DNA of 64,000 nt, taken from the NCBI RefSeq assembly GCF_026262505.1, contig NC_067205.1:18907645-18971644 (forward strand), written 5' to 3'. This stretch comes from Trichomonas vaginalis G3. Its lineage: Eukaryota; Parabasalia; Trichomonadida; Trichomonadidae. A program made the translations under genes and the position numbers. Shown in pieces: positions 39,178 through 49,865 of this stretch. Each line of letters opens with the position of its first letter. Positions within the stretch are counted from its first letter, which is position 1. A model generated the notes under the pieces. The model ran no database searches, had not been told where the DNA came from, and saw only the letters and a list, made by a program, of their open reading frames with translations.

Positions 39178-39932
39178 TTATGGACCTCTCTCATATTCTA
39201 TCTTGTCATATATAAACTCATAGTCATGTATGTCCTCTAACCATCTCATAACGGTTTCCAAACCACTTTTATCGGATGTAAAGTAAAAGCATGGACAGTT
39301 ATGTAAAACGTCTAAAGTTCTAAAGAGTCTCTCAAAGTCCAGTCTACTTGGTATTGAAAATCCATGTGTTATAGAACGGCGGGTCCACTATAAAGAAACA
39401 TTTCCTTGTCTTTATATTTTTCATACAAATCTGTCAATGACATTCACAAACTCTATACCCTCAATATATTTTTCTATGTCCTCTTTTGAAAACATTTGTA
39501 TAGTTAAGATATAAAACTTTTGACATAAGTGTTTCAATGTCATGAACTCTTATAGCACCACTATATAATAGTCTAGCAGAATATACTATCCCAGTCTATA
39601 TATTCTGCTTTTTTCAAAACCTCTCTCACAATATTTTTCTTATCTAATGGTATACGTTCCATCTTACCTATCTGAATCTTTTCTTTTAACTCACTCAATA
39701 TTTTGTTTGTGTCTGGAATATGTTTGAGACGGTCCATATAGTTGTCGAAGTCATTGCATATAATCTTTGAGTCTGGGAATATTATATGGCACAAATGGGA
39801 TATATAGAAACTTCCACCGAACAAATCTACAAATGTTAGACCATTCGGTAGTTTCTTAAGTTCTCTCAATATAATATCTTTACATCTACTCTTATTTCCA
39901 AAGAACGGTAACGGTGGTTTTGTAAAATTCAT
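39178..39932 (-). pseudogene. Dam-type adenine-N6 DNA methyltransferase, decayed
   Basis: From ATG 39932 the intact part has PPLPFFGNKSRCKDII (SAM-binding motif X-like) and TFVDLFGGSF (motif I). The frame stops at 39573, but other phases continue with FIVDPPFYNT (near 39385-39415), the DPP(Y/F) catalytic motif IV, and end ERGP at 39178. Several shifts and stops break it. The motif order X-I-IV fits Dam-class enzymes, which methylate adenine in short sites. It may once have protected or marked element DNA. Its last codons match the left end of element A (16079-16118). Confidence 0.75.
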
Positions 39933-40111
39933 TTATATATAATAATAAAATGTTTTTCCCTGAAAAGTGACAGAAAAGTGACAAAACATGAAAACATATA
40001 TAATTTGTGAAAAGCGACACATTATAATAATGTTTTCGACCCAGAAGAAGGCTTCTTCCAGAAGCAATGGAGGAAGAAGAAGAGTCCTCCGAATAAAAAC
40101 TTCATTTATAC
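39933..40111. other. Short spacer before the right terminal repeat
   Basis: A small inverted AGAAGGCTTCTTCC/AGAAG area and AT-rich sequence; no gene was seen. Confidence 0.4.
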
Positions 40112-40164
40112 TAAACATCAACATCAGGGCTAGAAGGCACGAAGTGCCTGGAAGCCCCACTGCC
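40112..40164 (-). repeat. Terminal inverted repeat of element A, right, with hairpin
   Basis: Reverse-complement copy of 16030-16080. Identity is near complete over about 40 bp across the hairpin and then fades. Confidence 0.9.
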
Positions 40165-40185
40165 TTTTTTTTTTTTTTTTTTTTT

Positions 40186-40190
40186 CGCCA
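40186..40190. repeat. Candidate target-site duplication, right
   Basis: CGCCA directly after the poly-T end of element A, matching CGCC plus the first A at 15999-16003. Confidence 0.6.
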
Positions 40191-40279
40191 GTATCTCAAA
40201 TTTAGATCAATGAATTTTTTTTAATGCAGTTACTCACAATTTGTTTAGATATATTTAAGAACTGATAGAATTATATATA

Positions 40280-40282
<3 letters not shown>
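40191..40282. other. 92-bp spacer between elements A and B
   Basis: Probably host DNA: AT-rich, without element motifs, between the right flank duplication of A and the poly-A of the next terminal repeat. Confidence 0.5.
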
Positions 40283-40314
<32 letters not shown>

Positions 40315-40359
40315 TAGTGGGGCTTCCAGGCACTTCGTGCCTTCTAGCCCTGAGGATGT

Positions 40360-41575
40360 TTTGTCAAGACTTCTTCATCGTAAATGTTTTGTCAAGACTT
40401 CTTCGTAAATGTTTTGTCAAGACTTCTTCGTAAATGTTTTGTCAAGACTTCTTCATCGTAAATGTTTTGTCAAGACTTCTTCATCGTAAATGTTTTGTCA
40501 AGACTTCTTCGTAAAGACTTTGTCAAGACTTCTTCATCGTAAATGTTTTGTCAAGACTTCTTCGTAAAATCAGACAAAAATAATGTTTATGTTAGAATGT
40601 TAGATCTAACACGTTTTCTAACATGTTTTCTAACATCGTAGAAAACTCATGATTTCATGTAAATGTTTTGTCAAGACTTCTTCGTAAATGTTTTGTCAAG
40701 ACTTCTTCGTAAATGTTTTGTCAAGACTTCTTCGTAAAATCAGACAAAAATAATGTTTATGTTAGAATGTTAGATCTAACACGTTTTCTAACATGTTTTC
40801 TAACATCGTAGAAAACTCATGATTTCATCGTAAATGTTTTGTCAAGACTTCTTCGTAAAATCAGACAAAAATAATGTTTATGTTAGAATGTTAGATCTAA
40901 CACGTTTTCTAACATGTTTTCTAACATCGTAGAAAACTCATGATTTCATCGTAAATGTTTTGTCAAGACTTCTTCATCGTAAATGTTTTGTCAAGACTTC
41001 TTCATCGTAAATGTTTTGTCAAGACTTCTTCGTAAAATCAGACAAAAATAATGTTTATGTTAGAATGTTAGATCTAACACGTTTTCTAACACCTCTTTTC
41101 TAACCTCATGAATTTTCATGAACTTTCTTTACAAAGTCTTTACGATGAAGAACTTTACAAAGTCTCAACAAAACATTGACAAGAAAGTTCATGAGAAAGA
41201 CTTTACAAAGTCTTTACGATGAAGAACTTTACGAAGAAATCTCAACAAAGTCTTTACGAGAAGTCTTGACAAAAATTTACGATGAATCATGAGTTTTCTA
41301 CGATGTTAGAAAACATGTTAGAAAAACATGTTAGATCTAACATTCTAACATAAACATTATTTTTATTGAATTCCGTATGAAATTTCATGAGTTTGTATGT
41401 TTTAGACCATGTTAGAAAACATGTTAGAAAAGAGGTTAGATCTAACATTCTAACATAAACATTATTTTTATTGAATTCCGTATGAAATTTCATGAATTTG
41501 TATGTTTTAGACCATGTTAGAAAACATGTTAGAAACATGTTAGATCTAACATTCTAACATAAACATTATTTTTGG
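40360..41575. repeat. 25/28-bp satellite with seven GTTAG-type palindromic elements
   Basis: GTCAAGACTTCTTCGTAAAT plus GTTTT (or with an extra CAT) repeats across 40365-41040. Palindromic cores lie at 40591-40636, 40761-40806, 40881-40927 and 41059-41107 (direct) and 41304-41350, 41410-41456 and 41516-41566 (inverted), each containing GTTAGATCTAAC. Confidence 0.88.
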
Positions 41576-41749
41576 GTCATTTACACTCATTACGATGAAG
41601 AAGTCACAATAAAGTCTTTATGAAGAAGTCTTAACAAAGTCTTTACGAAGAAGTCTTGACAAAACATTTATGAAGAAATCTCAACAAAGTCTTTACGAAG
41701 AAGTCACAACAAAACATCTGTCAAAAACCGCTTTTTAACTTCACTTAAA

Positions 41750-42019
41750 ATGCCACGTAAGCTACGTAAGAATATACGTAAGAGGAAGAGAGCATTGAAA
41801 CATCCAATAGTAAGACTGACACCACAACAACAGTTGCAACAACAAATGCTGAATGACCCCACTATGTTGCAACAAATGTCAAGCAATCCTATGCTTTTAA
41901 ACCGAGTTGTTGGTGCACAGAGTGGAGGTTAAGAGCGGCACTTTTAGCGAAAATGGCAGGCTATGGTGGAGCTGCAGACGGAACAGCATATAACCCTCAA
42001 AGTCAAATGAATTTGAGTT
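41750..42019 (+). pseudogene. Truncated copy of the basic virion protein gene
   Basis: ATG 41750 begins MPRKLRKNIRKRKRALKHP and follows the element A gene at 16795 with a few substitutions. A one-base deletion at about 41930 shifts the frame, and similarity stops at about 42019, where the inverted segment begins. Confidence 0.85.
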
Positions 42020-42397
42020 CAGGTTTGTTTGAACTGTAAAAGTTTTCTGACTTTAATTTGCTTCAACTTCTTTTTTTATAACTCATCTCTATCCTATATG
42101 TCTTCAGGTTTTGTTTTATCTCTTATCTTCTCAATATTTTATATGAGTTAGTAATGGTTTTGTTCAAAATTTATGACATCTTTGTTCCACTTTGCTACTT
42201 CTGTGGCTTTTTCTGACAACTTTTTTCGCATACTCCTCGTATTAGTTCTTTCAGTTGTTCTTCTTTCTCTTTATTCTCTCCGTTAACTCAGTTGAGTTTC
42301 TTTGTGTGTCTGTCATAATTCTTAGTTTCTTTTTCGTTTTCACTTATCTTGCTTCTGTATGCTATGTTTAACTTTTGACTATCTGTTATTGATTTTG
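42020..42397 (-). pseudogene. Inverted segment of the same virion gene
   Basis: On the minus strand this region matches element A 17071-17440, with several indels. The forward copy before it stops at the point that corresponds to 17070. The segment therefore looks inverted in place. It ends at the N gap. Confidence 0.8.
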
Positions 42398-42497
42398 NNN
42401 NNNNNNNNNNNNNNNNNNNNNNNNNNNNNNNNNNNNNNNNNNNNNNNNNNNNNNNNNNNNNNNNNNNNNNNNNNNNNNNNNNNNNNNNNNNNNNNNN
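42398..42497. other. Assembly gap, 100 N
   Basis: A run of exactly 100 N, the usual placeholder for a gap of unknown size. Content and true length are unknown, and linkage across it is not proven by sequence. Confidence 0.99.
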
Positions 42498-43243
42498 TTT
42501 GAATCTGAAGCAAATGCAACTTTAAGAGTTGGATTGAAAGCAATGATATCATTTACAGATATAGATGTGCATTGTAAGGCGTCGCTACTGAACTTTACTT
42601 TAAGCTGAATGTTTCCTGCAAAAGCTGGAATAAATCGAATAGCTTCTAATGGAAGGAATCTTCTAACAGGAATTCTTAAACGAAGCTTAAAATCAAATGA
42701 TTTTCCTGCTGTAATTGGACCACTAACAATTTGTCCTGTTCTGCATGTTCCCGAATGACTCCATACATCTTCATGTCGAGTCTTTGAGAAAACATCTACT
42801 TTCTTTATTTGTTCGGTAGTTTGTGAGTTTGAAGTTATATATGCTTCTTCTCTTGCGTTGTCTTGAGAATATACGATACGACCATTTGCAAGGATTTGAT
42901 ATCCAGCAACTGCATAGAAAGCGTCATCGAAACCAATCCAAAATCCTGGTGGGTTTGTTTTATTGGAACCTGAACCAATTTCTTTATCTGCAATAAATTG
43001 ACCTTCCATTTTATACGTAATGAATGTATTGTAAAGGTCCAACATATTTTCACCAGGAGGTGAGAGATTGAATGTTACCCATGTGTTATCTTTAGCAGTT
43101 CCAGGTTGTGATGGAATCTTTGCGTCAGAATATTTTCTATTAGTGTCACCAATTTGAACTGCATTGTCTATGATATCGAAATATGAGCGAATCTGATGAA
43201 TATGCTCTGCTGGAGTAAATTCGTTTAACTGTTCGTTCTGCAT
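42498..43243 (-). CDS. Major capsid protein, partial (N-terminal 248 residues)
   Basis: The reading starts at ATG 43243 with leader ATTTTTATCCGAAGTAAATA and is cut by the gap. The visible part is the first jelly roll and part of the second: SPPGENMLDLYNTFITYK, GYQILANGRIVYS, then RLRIPVRRFLPLEAIRFIP, which matches the element A capsid by eye. Many polintovirus capsids show the SPPG-type start. It would form the hexon-like shell. The C-terminal half is missing, so completeness cannot be judged. Confidence 0.78.
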
Positions 43244-43270
43244 GTATTTACTTCGGATAAAAATATCTAT

Positions 43271-43705
43271 TTACTTCATTATTCTCACTCTTCTTCTTGG
43301 CATTCGTGGTGGAAGTTGTTTCTTGACATTTTCAATGAACTGTACATTCTCTTTTGTCTCAACTTCTTTCACTGGCGGGTCAGGATTCTTTGACTCGGTT
43401 TGTTTTTCAATGAAATTCACGAACTTTGCAATAAGCTCTTGGTTCGTTATTGAAAGTACATCTGGCTTCTTTTCTTCTGGTTCTATTGACTTTTCAGTTT
43501 GAACAGAAGGTTTTATATGGGCTTCGTGGACTTCACCCTTACCATACACCTTAATGTTGTCGCTTTCTGCATTCGCTAATGGAACCTTTCTTTTTCTTAC
43601 GTATATTTTACCATCTTTACTCTGACTTACGTAATAGAAAGGATGTTGTATTCCTCTTGCGTCATTTAATATAATAGACTCTCGCTCTGATTTTGACAAG
43701 CTCAT
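43271..43705 (-). CDS. Hypothetical virion-associated protein, cognate of 34047-34631
   Basis: The protein has 144 residues from ATG 43705. The N-terminal helix SKSERESIILNDARG and the next strands (FYYVSQSKDGKIYVRKRK) parallel the element A protein, and a proline-rich tail ends in RMPRRRVRIMK. It lies 27 bp after the capsid gene start and on the same strand. A small scaffold or core role is possible. Confidence 0.65.
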   Translation of the reverse strand: MSLSKSERESIILNDARGIQHPFYYVSQSKDGKIYVRKRKVPLANAESDNIKVYGKGEVHEAHIKPSVQTEKSIEPEEKKPDVLSITNQELIAKFVNFIEKQTESKNPDPPVKEVETKENVQFIENVKKQLPPRMPRRRVRIMK

Positions 43706-43750
43706 TTTACATCGGTTAAAGTTTTAATTTTGTTTTTTATCTGCAGTCAA

Positions 43751-44011
43751 ATGACTCAGACAAGCCCTACGGACAAGACCCAAGGGGTCATAGATGTTGA
43801 AGCATTGAAGAAAGAAATTCGTGAGCAAATTTTATCCGAACTGAAGGAACAAAAACAAGAACAAAATCCAGAGAGACCAAAGAGAAAACTTAGTGAAAAA
43901 CAACTTGCTGCATTAGCTGCTGGAAGACAGAAGAACCCACGTTTGCTGGCGAAGAAAGCTAGAGAAGAAGCTGAAGCAAAAGCTAAAAAAGCTGAAGCAA
44001 AGAAAGAGTAA
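43751..44011 (+). CDS. Small basic protein
   Basis: The protein has 86 residues from ATG 43751, with leader TTTTTTATCTGCAGTCAA. A coiled N-terminal helix (IREQILSELKEQKQEQ) precedes a Lys/Arg/Ala-rich half (KKAREEAEAKAKKAEAKKE). This composition fits a DNA-binding or condensing protein, but no family is recognised. Confidence 0.6.
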   Translation: MTQTSPTDKTQGVIDVEALKKEIREQILSELKEQKQEQNPERPKRKLSEKQLAALAAGRQKNPRLLAKKAREEAEAKAKKAEAKKE

Positions 44012-44035
44012 ATGGTTTATTTTTATCAGAATTAA

Positions 44036-44893
44036 ATGTATAGACAAATACCTTTATCTGTTGCTTTCAGTAGTGAAAACCCTGACGTCAAAATAAAGGG
44101 GAACAGAGTAACGTTTAAGTTTCCAACAGACTGGATTGTGAACATAAATGAAGAGAAGTACATTGGCATAACATCTATGTATATAACACGTGCTTTCAGA
44201 AAGGTTGACTTTATACTTCAAGTCGAGATAGAAAATGACGAACAGTCTTTAAGCGCCCAAAACATTCACATATACAAATACTTTAAAGACGATACAACAT
44301 TGCAACAATGTATGATTTCATTTAATGAGATGTTCGAGAAAAAGTTCAACATTGAAGTACAAACTTTACAGCCTTTACGTGAGTTTCTTGCACAACTGAA
44401 AGAAGAAGGTAGTCAGCCACAACTTATAGACTTTCATTATGAATTTAATGAAAATGAAGATGGAACTCATGACTGTCAGTTTGTTGTATTCTCACCATTC
44501 AATGAAGTCGCTAAAAAGAAAGAAAATCCATTACGTATAAGATTTCAAATCTCTGAACCAAGTGATGATTTCAAGAATGTTTTCAATTATGATGCAATGC
44601 TTCCGAGGAAAAATGAATTTTCAAAGATTGTAACACCTGGCATTTGGGATAGAAAGCAAGCTATATTATATTCAAACTTAAGTAAGGGAGTTGAAAATGA
44701 GTTCATTGGTCATACAAGAACTACACCACTGCCAAATCCTAAATACTATAAATTAACTGGCTTCAATCGTGAGTTTTGGATAGACATGTTCTCCACTCAT
44801 GACCATAACTGCCCAGTGTTCTTACCTCCAGACCATAAGGACTGTCTCTACATTGAAGCACAACTCTTAAATTCTACAATAGCTGTATTGTAA
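44036..44893 (+). CDS. Putative virion protein, FDYP-W family, element B copy 1
   Basis: The protein has 285 residues from ATG 44036, preceded by GTTTATTTTTATCAGAATTA. KFPTDWIVNINEEKYIGI near residue 30 resembles the YRFDYPIRW segment of the element A pair. It continues beta-rich, with a central helical part and an FLPPDHKDCLYIEAQLLNS end. It is intact. A structural role in the virion is inferred from family spread and position next to the capsid gene. Confidence 0.65.
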   Translation: MYRQIPLSVAFSSENPDVKIKGNRVTFKFPTDWIVNINEEKYIGITSMYITRAFRKVDFILQVEIENDEQSLSAQNIHIYKYFKDDTTLQQCMISFNEMFEKKFNIEVQTLQPLREFLAQLKEEGSQPQLIDFHYEFNENEDGTHDCQFVVFSPFNEVAKKKENPLRIRFQISEPSDDFKNVFNYDAMLPRKNEFSKIVTPGIWDRKQAILYSNLSKGVENEFIGHTRTTPLPNPKYYKLTGFNREFWIDMFSTHDHNCPVFLPPDHKDCLYIEAQLLNSTIAVL

Positions 44894-45074
44894 AATCTAC
44901 GCTAGCTTTATTTTTATCACGAATGACCTCATTGCTGACAAAAATAAATGACCTCATTCATGATCTCATTGCTGACCTCATTCATGACCTCATTCATGAC
45001 CTCATTCATGACCTCATTCATGATCTCATTCATGACCTCATTCATGACCTCACTGCTGACAAAAATAAATGACC
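44894..45074. repeat. 12-bp tandem repeats between convergent genes
   Basis: ATGACCTCATTC units with a GCTGAC variant repeat about ten times at 44920-45070, between the convergent ends of the 44036 gene and PolB. Confidence 0.85.
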
Positions 45075-48000
45075 TCAGAACTTCAACTTACGAATAAAGC
45101 TTGTTTTAGTCGTTATTGAGAAGTTAAACTTCTCTTCAAAGCAAGGTTGACATGACTTACATAAGTCAAATCCAATCTCTTGACCGTCATAAAGTGCTTT
45201 ATATAACTTCATAACACTGAACTCAGAGTCTTTGTCAAATTTTCCTTGCGGAACCATTAAACCTTTATCTTCATCATAGAAACACTGAACAGAGTCAGGA
45301 AACATTTCATTAGCGGTTAAAGCAATAACATCTTGCTTCACGCCTTTCATTCTGCAGTGAAATGCAACTTCATTTAAATCATTCGTGAGTAAGTCTATGT
45401 AAGTCTTCTTTCCACAAAATATTGACTTGTATGCTAAACTTTGTTTTCCAGGTGTTATTTCTGCGAAGTCACTATGAAACTGACCAAGGTTTTTACCAAT
45501 GAGAACTCTTCCATAACGTTTCTCAAACTCTTCAGCTAAACGAGGGATATCTTCATTGTAGAGATGCATACTGTCGGTGTCGCTATAAAAGATGTCCATT
45601 CCTAAGTCTTCAGCAGTACAGAATACTTCACACATTATTCTCTTCGACATAGATAGAATGTTAACACCAAGTGGACAGAAGTTAAAGTGTCTGCAAATGC
45701 TTTTCGTTAGCTTGAAAATAGTTTTATCTGAACCATCCAAACCTTCGAACTTCACTATATGGTTGTAGTTTCTGATGGCATATCTTATAGCATCTTTGTC
45801 ATTTACTATGGTTATTTTTGACTCAATAGGAGATAGAATAGTTTTGCCATAAATACTGTTCAGAATGAGCTTTATATTTTCTTGCAAAGGATTTCCTTCT
45901 TTCTTATACTTTAACCTTAACTCAAACAACTTCTTTACTTCATCTCTTATTCTAATATCTCTGTTTCCATCGTAATAGTATCCTTGCAACACTTCACATT
46001 TGACACCTTGATATTTTATGAGGTCTTGTAATGTTATATGGTCAACATACATGAGACAGCAAGTGTTTGAACTTCTGGGAACGTTAAGTTCTGGATTTAG
46101 TTCAGGGTCACAAACTATTAAAGGAAAGTGTCTATGTATTCCAATCTCTGTTATCTTAATGAGAACAAAGAAGCCGGACATAAACTTTTCACCAATGGGT
46201 TCCTTTTGGTCGTCATCGAATAAATGTCTCATGAGATACTCTGTGCTTAGCATCTCATCCTTCAATACTTTTGGAATTCCTTCTAAAGTATACAATCTTG
46301 CTATAGCTGATGGATATAATGAAACAGCGTCGAAGTCAGCAATGAGTTTCTTTTTGCTCTTTTGTTTCATGTTATCTGACAACATACATCTTCCACCTTG
46401 AATGCATCTCGAAATAAATTCTCTTGGTTTATTTGAGAGGTCATAAAGATTTCCATTCGGGAAGTACACTCTGTTCTCAAATAATTTGTTAGCAATTGAA
46501 CAAATACTAACGTAGTCATAAACGTTTAAATCAAATTCTTTCAATATGTCATTGCGGAACTTAACAAAACCTTCTCTTAAAATTCTTACATCTTGTTTGC
46601 AATAAAACGTGCTATATTTTTCTAAGTCGAAGTGGTTCTCATCTATTCTGCAACCTTTGATGGAATCTATGTTCTTCATGAACGTTTCAATATCTTTTAC
46701 AAACTTTACATGCTTCAGAAATGACACCAGTTCTGTTGTCATTTGCTAACAAAACACTGCTGTAGTAGTTGTATGGAAATACTTCTTTCGGTCCTGTTTG
46801 TAAGTTAAACATAGCAGGAAATAGTTTAAGTTTCTTATTTATAACACTGTAAGAGTCTTTTATAATAATTGCCCTTCCTTTATATAAGCCAGTTATTTGC
46901 ATTGTTCGTGAACCTTTAATGATGGGAGTTCCTTTCACTTCTGTCATGTGTCTTAAGATGAAGTTTATGTCATAACTGAGGTTATGGAAATATATTAAAC
47001 TCTTGTCAGGAAGTCGCTCCAAAAATTCTGTTGCACAGTTCTGACCCCAAATGCTTTCAACTCACTGAACCATCTTCACTGTCATAACAGATGTTAAAAG
47101 CTTTATGAAAGCCATCGGTACTGCACTCAAAGTCAGCAAAGAAAACGTGCTCAGGAATGAACTTGCACTTATTTTTATTTACTTCTTTTGACTCTGCTTT
47201 CTTCTTCAGTTGTACACAATACTTTGGAGCATATGTCAAATCTTTAAATGGTGCAAGGTTCTGTTTATATAAGTCAGTCGTATATTTGAAAAGTTCTCCA
47301 TAAGAAATAGGTTCGAAATATTTGCACTCCCACAATGTTTTCATAACATCCCATAGCGGTGTAGTTCTATCCATGCGAACAATGTATTTACCATCTCTCT
47401 TTGTATAAATCTTCATCTGTTTCTCAATGTTCATTCCACCACACTCCTTCAAGATTTCTATATAGTTGCGAATGAAATATGTTGTCATTGGTAATCTTTC
47501 ATTTAGCATGTAGTGGTCTTCAACAAGAAGTAAGTCAATAGTTCGAGCAGTTTCACATTCTTTTGGTATGTATCTCTTTATTTCATTATGTCTTGAGTCA
47601 TTGAAGTAACCAATGGTAACATTAAATGCTATACCTGTTGCGTCAGAAATTTCTTGTACTTTACTTTGAGGAAAGTCTCTAACACGAATGACTTCTCTCA
47701 TGTGGTCAATAGTTTCTTCATCTACTTCAGCCTGAATGCAAGCATAAACGAAACAATTGTCTTCTGTCATAAGTGCTGCAGTTCTTTTGTTCAATTCATT
47801 GAAGATTTGGTAGCGCTCAAGATTTATAGGTAATGTGCAAAGATACTTCCAGAACTGACCGCTTCTCTTCTTATAAAACTTCTTTTCACCAAGGATTTCA
47901 TTCCAGAAGTCATCTATATCTTGTTTATCTCCTGTTTGTTTAAGTCTGTTCAATAATCTTTTCTGTCTTTCTGTCAGTGTGCTTTCATCTCTATATGGTC

Positions 48001-48928
48001 TCTTTTTTGGTTTGCCTTTCTTTACATCTGACATCGTTAAGCCTTCATATTCTGTTAAATCATACATCTTTATTTCAGTAAGATTCTTTATGTTTGTCAA
48101 GAAGAAGTCATAGTGCATTTCAACAATACCTGCAGCATTTGCTTCTATCTCTGATATAAAGTTCTCCTTCAAGAGCTGATGTAGTAATGTTCCAATATTA
48201 TTGAGGTTTAACGTAGAACATTCATACTTTCCACCAAGTTTATAACATACCATCCATCTTTGTTGGGAGTTTATTTTAATCTTCTCTAAGAGTCTCATGA
48301 AAACCTTACCGAAATGTTTGTGTAAGTAGTCTCTGTTTGGTTCATCTAAAGCTTCGATGTTAAAGTCAATGAGTCTATTGCCCGACTTCACATTTCTCTT
48401 CCTATTCTCTTCATCTTTCTTTAACCATCTCTCACCTTCTTTTGGTTTGTCGTCAATGGAACGAATGACATCGTTAGCTTTGCGAACTTGTTCTATAGCG
48501 CTCTTAAACATCTCTCTTCTCTGTTGTTTCAGTGTGTCGTCTCTCTTTCGTGTTTCACCAACGTTTGCATTTGTTATGTCAAACATCTCTTGACGAACAT
48601 CATGCGAAAGAGTTTTACGAGTATGACCAACGTTCGCATTTGTTATGTCAAACATTTCTCTTCTTACTTCATGAGGTACTGAACGTCTATGATATAAGTC
48701 AATAGCAACGTCATTTAAAGGAAATGCTCTTGCATGGACTTCGTCCTCGCCGCGTTGCGGCTTTATGAACTCATGAATTCTATCATAACTTATTGCACCA
48801 TTATAGTCATTGAGGATGTCAGCGAGTGCTTTTTTGTTTGTTGCGTAATGCTTTGCTACTTCTATGTTAGCTTCTGTAAGAAGTTGTTTTATTTCCGAGT
48901 GTTCTAACTTAGACAACTTCCGATACAT
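45075..48928 (-). pseudogene. Protein-primed family B DNA polymerase, two frameshifts
   Basis: The reading starts at ATG 48928 and is broken near 47050 and 46740; all motifs are still present in order. Exo I FADFECS lies near 47130, Exo II NLSYDINF near 46975, Exo III YCKQDVRIL near 46590. Pol A DAVSLYPSAI lies near 46320, motif B NSIYGK near 45855, and motif C YSDTDSMH near 45575. The total is about 1280 residues, as in Maverick pPolB, which copies linear DNA from a terminal protein. Near 48540-48690 three similar 25-residue units (REMFDITNANVG...) repeat. Element A has no equivalent. Confidence 0.9.
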
Positions 48929-49018
48929 CTTTAGTAGGAAATAAAAAAAATATTTTTGAAAAAATTAGATTAGATTTTTTAAAGTTATTTTTCAAAATAA
49001 TTTAATATTTTTATTTTA

Positions 49019-49492
49019 ATGAAACACATGCAAGATTGCAAGTTCTTTTCATACAATGCTCTCGCTACTGCCATCAAGAATGAGTTCAATAATGCTTCAA
49101 ATGTTAATGTTATCTTTAACAAGAAGTTTGTGAAAGAATCTAAGTTTGGTCAGTATGTCAGACCATTAGCTATCGTCATTGACCGCAAACGTTATACTTC
49201 ACAAGAGTTAGCAGTAGTTTTGAAACAAAAGAGTTTCTTCGTGAATGTCAAAGATACTCATTATACTGTTATAAAGAACTCTAATATTGACTTCTTCAGT
49301 ATTGCTTTAAATCTTTCCGAACAGAAAGAATATAAGAAGGGTGAAACAAATGTGAAATATTATCCTTCATCTCTGAAGACAATAACGAACAAAGATGTTA
49401 TACAGAAATTCTTACCAAAGGTTGAAGAAGCTTCTATTGACATTGACGAAGGAAGTGAAATGGTTGAAGAAATAGACCCTGAAGTTATTTAA
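49019..49492 (+). CDS. Hypothetical protein with acidic tail, divergent from PolB
   Basis: The protein has 157 residues from ATG 49019. It lies 90 bp from the PolB start in divergent orientation across a long AT-rich spacer with ATATTTTTATTTTA. It is basic in the body and ends in an acidic stretch with IDIDEGSEMVEEIDPEVI. Location beside the polymerase and the acidic tail parallel the element A protein at 24986. An ssDNA-binding or replication-accessory role is a guess. Confidence 0.6.
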   Translation: MKHMQDCKFFSYNALATAIKNEFNNASNVNVIFNKKFVKESKFGQYVRPLAIVIDRKRYTSQELAVVLKQKSFFVNVKDTHYTVIKNSNIDFFSIALNLSEQKEYKKGETNVKYYPSSLKTITNKDVIQKFLPKVEEASIDIDEGSEMVEEIDPEVI

Positions 49493-49865
49493 GCAAAAAT
49501 ATATTTTTGAATAACTGAAAGTGTCACCACGTCACCATGTGCTACCAGGTTAATTAACTTCTTTTAAAAATGATGACAACATGACATTTTGACAACAGTC
49601 CAGGATTAATGCAAAAATGAATGTTATCGTTAATGTTATCGTTAATGTTATCGTTTATGTTATCGTTAATGTTATCGTTTATGTTATCAGTGTCGAACAT
49701 AATTGACGTAGGATTCATGACTTCTTCGTAAATGAGTGTAAATATAGCACAAAAATATATTTTAGGTGAAGAGGTGAGATCTCACCCGTTTTTTTCACCT
49801 CTTTTTTCACCTCATTCTCTTTTCGTTAATGTTGTCGTGACTTCTTCGTTAATGTTGCCGTGACT
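49493..49865. repeat. 12-bp repeats and a GGTGA-type palindromic element
   Basis: ATGTTATCGTTA-type 12-bp units repeat at 49618-49690. A palindromic element with core 49764-49813 contains GGTGAAGAGGTGAGATCTCA, then two TCACC blocks, preceded by AAAAATATATTTTA. Confidence 0.88.

Larger units (their letters stand above)
16003..40185. mobile_element. Element A: complete Maverick/Polinton-like provirus, 24.2 kb
   Basis: The element starts with a 27-A run and ends with a 21-T run. Just inside each is the same terminal sequence in inverted orientation, AGTGGGGCTTCCAGGCACTT and onward (16030-16080 and 40112-40164). CGCC, possibly CGCCA, flanks both sides (15999-16002 and 40186-40189), consistent with a short target duplication. 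Contents include capsid, penton, packaging ATPase, SF3 helicase, rve integrase, fibre and accessory genes. Double-jelly-roll capsid plus A32-type ATPase plus rve integrase is the Maverick/polintovirus hallmark set. PolB and a recognisable cysteine protease are absent. Several genes carry frameshifts. Confidence 0.9.
40283..42397. mobile_element. Left-end fragment of an A-type Maverick, rearranged
   Basis: A 30-A run and the terminal hairpin repeat (40313-40360) match the left end of element A. Satellites of 25/28 bp and seven palindromic elements follow, then a copy of the basic virion protein start (41750), about 95% identical to 16795 onward. From about 42020 the sequence matches element A 17071-17440 in reverse orientation. 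The fragment is cut by the assembly gap. Confidence 0.85.

Noticed and set aside
41287-41538. An 83-codon minus-strand frame
   Set aside because: It is a translation of palindromic element repeats, with the same peptide twice.
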